Assembly: GCA_020053565.1 (NCBI GenBank)
Contig: JAGVMY010000045.1
Coordinates: 1-16,851 of the forward strand
Length of the DNA stretch: 16,851 bases
Direction: 5' to 3'
Source of the DNA: Thermodesulfovibrionales bacterium
GTDB lineage: Bacteria; Nitrospirota; Thermodesulfovibrionia; Thermodesulfovibrionales; SM23-35
Within the stretch, counting starts at the first letter, position 1; each line of letters begins with the position of its first letter. Below, piece by piece: positions 15,612-16,851 of this stretch. The notes below the pieces were generated by a model. That model was not told the origin of the DNA, did not search any database, and saw only the letters and a list, made by a program, of their open reading frames with translations. Both the position numbers and the translations under genes were made by a program.

Positions 15612-15636
15612 GCAATAACAAATGTAAATTTTTTAC

Positions 15637-15665
15637 TTGACAACAATTGATATTTTAAGTATAAA
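15637..15665 (+). promoter_or_regulatory. Near-consensus sigma70 promoter of the nuo operon
   Basis: TTGACA (15637-15642), a 17-bp spacer and TATAAA (15660-15665): a perfect -35, optimal spacing and a five-of-six -10. The predicted transcription start (about 15671-15673) is only about 4-6 nt before the nuoA ATG at 15677, and there is no Shine-Dalgarno in between. Confidence 0.7.
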
Positions 15666-15676
15666 CATATACTCGT

Positions 15677-16048
15677 ATGCCCGGAACGTATTTACCATCA
15701 GATTATTTACCGATTCTTATCTTTCTCATAATTGCTACGGCCTTTGGCCTGGGTGCTCTATTAATTGGAGAGATTTTCAGGATAAAAAGACCGTATTTCG
15801 AAAAGCTTATGCCCTATGAGTCGGGCATTATTCCTACTGGTGAGCCACAATACAGATTTTCTATCAGGTTTTATATCATCGCAATGCTTTTCGTTGTATT
15901 CGATATTGAAGCTGTTTTTATTTATCCGTGGGCTATTGTATATGATAAGATCGGGATTTATGCCTTTATTGAGATGGTCATTTTTATCCTTATACTTTTA
16001 GTCGGTTATATCTATGCCTGGAGAAAAGAAGCTTTTAAGTGGGATTAA
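15677..16048 (+). CDS. nuoA: NADH-quinone oxidoreductase subunit A
   Basis: 123 residues with three predicted membrane helices (about 10-31, 63-86, 94-115), the normal size and topology for NuoA, a membrane-arm subunit of complex I near the quinone site. Conserved family elements are visible: YESGI on the loop after helix 1 (47-51) and FDIEAVFIYPW in helix 2 (75-85) with D76 and E78, the acidic pair also found in E. coli NuoA. The start is fixed: an in-frame TAA lies 13 nt upstream and the next in-frame Met is near residue 45. There is no recognisable ribosome-binding site, and the strong promoter is almost touching the start codon. It is followed after 18 nt by nuoB. Confidence 0.95.
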   Translation: MPGTYLPSDYLPILIFLIIATAFGLGALLIGEIFRIKRPYFEKLMPYESGIIPTGEPQYRFSIRFYIIAMLFVVFDIEAVFIYPWAIVYDKIGIYAFIEMVIFILILLVGYIYAWRKEAFKWD

Positions 16049-16066
16049 AAGATAGCGAGGGAGGAT

Positions 16067-16588
16067 ATGTTAATAGATACATCAACAATTGGACTGGTTG
16101 AGGTAGAAGAAGGAACAAAGGTACTTCCCCCGAACCTTATCATCACCTCTATAGACAAAGTAGTGAATTGGTCGAGGTTATCATCAATCTGGCCTGTCAC
16201 CTTCGGACTCGCTTGCTGTGCAATAGAAATGATGGCAGCTGGTGCATCTCATTATGACTTTGACAGGTTCGGCATTATCTTCAGAGGTTCACCAAGGCAA
16301 TCAGACTGCGTCATTATTGCGGGGACAGTTACAAAAAAGATGGCGCCTGTGTTAAGAAGAGTTTTTGACCAGATTCCTGAACCAAGGTATGTGGTCGCAA
16401 TGGGAAGTTGCGCATGCTCAGGTGGGATATTTAGAACATATAATACAGTCCAGGGATGTGATACATTCCTGCCGGTAGATGTGTTTGTTCCTGGTTGCCC
16501 TCCAAGACCAGAAACCCTCATGGAGGGGATGATATTGCTTCAAGAAAAAATGAGAAAAGAACACGCACGATGGAGCGCCTGGAGATGA
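16067..16588 (+). CDS. nuoB: NADH-quinone oxidoreductase subunit B
   Basis: 173 residues, the complex I subunit that carries the terminal [4Fe-4S] cluster N2, which passes electrons to quinone at the junction of the peripheral and membrane arms. The four N2 ligands are visible: the tandem pair C50-C51 (LACCAIEMM), C115 (GSCACSGG) and C144 (PGCPPRPE). There is no membrane helix, as expected. A GGGAGGAT ribosome site precedes the ATG, and the last codons overlap the start of nuoC. The order A-B-C matches standard nuo operons. Confidence 0.96.
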   Translation: MLIDTSTIGLVEVEEGTKVLPPNLIITSIDKVVNWSRLSSIWPVTFGLACCAIEMMAAGASHYDFDRFGIIFRGSPRQSDCVIIAGTVTKKMAPVLRRVFDQIPEPRYVVAMGSCACSGGIFRTYNTVQGCDTFLPVDVFVPGCPPRPETLMEGMILLQEKMRKEHARWSAWR

Positions 16589-16851
16589 TAGTAGAAGTAA
16601 GAATGAAATTTCCCTATATGAAGATGGATCCATTAGAGATAGCTGAGAAGATTAAAGAAAAATTTCCTCTTGAGGTTGTGGATACAGTAAGTTTCAGGGA
16701 TCAGGTTTCTATCATCGTCAAGAAAGATAAAATTATTGAGATTTGCAGGTATCTTCATGATGACCCTGAATTAGATTTTGACCATCTCAGAGACCTCTGT
16801 GGTGTTGATTATCTTGGCAAAAAGGAGCCAAGGTTCGAGGTTGTATACCAC
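16585..16851 (+). CDS. nuoC: NADH-quinone oxidoreductase subunit C (cut by right edge)
   Basis: The first 89 codons of the complex I 30-kDa subunit, open to the window end. The family-typical segment FDHLRDLCGVDYLGKKEPRFEVVYH closes the visible part. This subunit is part of the peripheral arm that connects the Fe-S chain to the quinone module. The start is a choice among three in-frame ATGs. 16585 overlaps the nuoB stop as ATGA, the usual coupling arrangement, but its GGAG is directly adjacent. 16570 would extend it by five residues and 16603 would shorten it by six. Whether it is fused to NuoD, as in some lineages, cannot be seen. Confidence 0.92.
   Translation, partial: MIVEVRMKFPYMKMDPLEIAEKIKEKFPLEVVDTVSFRDQVSIIVKKDKIIEICRYLHDDPELDFDHLRDLCGVDYLGKKEPRFEVVYH

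Noticed and set aside
1..16851. CRISPR arrays, tRNA/rRNA genes, insertion sequences or phage attachment sites
   Set aside because: No regularly spaced repeats, tRNA-like cloverleaf, transposase-like ORF or terminal inverted repeats were found on reading both strands.

Overview
The window carries a large minus-strand redox and signalling gene cluster (1-15424) facing the start of a plus-strand complex I operon (15677 to the right edge, nuoA-nuoB-nuoC). Moderate-to-low GC, the bifurcating-type flavoprotein families, a multiheme-style CxxCH sensor kinase and receivers fused to metabolic domains suggest an anaerobic or microaerophilic bacterium. Nitrospirota or Desulfobacterota are my best guesses. 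This is inference from gene content, not a database match.

The minus strand, in order of transcription (right to left), holds: a membrane histidine kinase with a periplasmic c-type haem motif (15424-13850); a stand-alone receiver (13817-13446); a receiver fused to a GcvH-like domain that lacks the lipoylation lysine (13309-12539); an NfnA-like FAD/[2Fe-2S] subunit (12429-11590); an NfnB/GltD-like subunit (11588-10134); a receiver fused to a NuoE/HydC-type [2Fe-2S] subunit (10090-9200); an HndB-like thioredoxin-fold ferredoxin (9184-8801); and two tandem NuoF-NuoG-like pairs. The pairs are copy A (8727-6817 and 6820-4355) and copy B (4309-2411 and 2414 to the left edge, where the gene is cut). 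Most genes are tightly spaced or overlapping with good Shine-Dalgarno sites, so one or a few co-transcribed units are likely.

The protein families point to a soluble flavin-based electron-transfer machine. NfnAB-like subunits, which in characterised enzymes link NAD(H), NADP(H) and ferredoxin, sit beside NuoE/NuoF/NuoG-like subunits of the HydABC/Hnd/NAD-dependent formate dehydrogenase type. No hydrogenase H-cluster domain is present. Both NuoG-like proteins lack the catalytic Cys/Sec of formate dehydrogenase, so they look like Fe-S scaffolds. NuoF copy A has lost the conserved acidic stretch of the FMN/NADH site, while copy B keeps it.

The most unusual feature is regulation. The kinase and three receiver domains are encoded together, none of the receivers has a DNA-binding output, and one is covalently fused to the NuoE-type electron-transfer subunit. 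This suggests phosphorylation-controlled electron flow driven by a periplasmic haem/redox signal. The 252-bp divergent intergenic region is AT-rich. It holds a near-consensus sigma70 promoter only a few bases before the nuoA start codon (a candidate leaderless mRNA) and repeated AGTTAAA motifs before the kinase gene.
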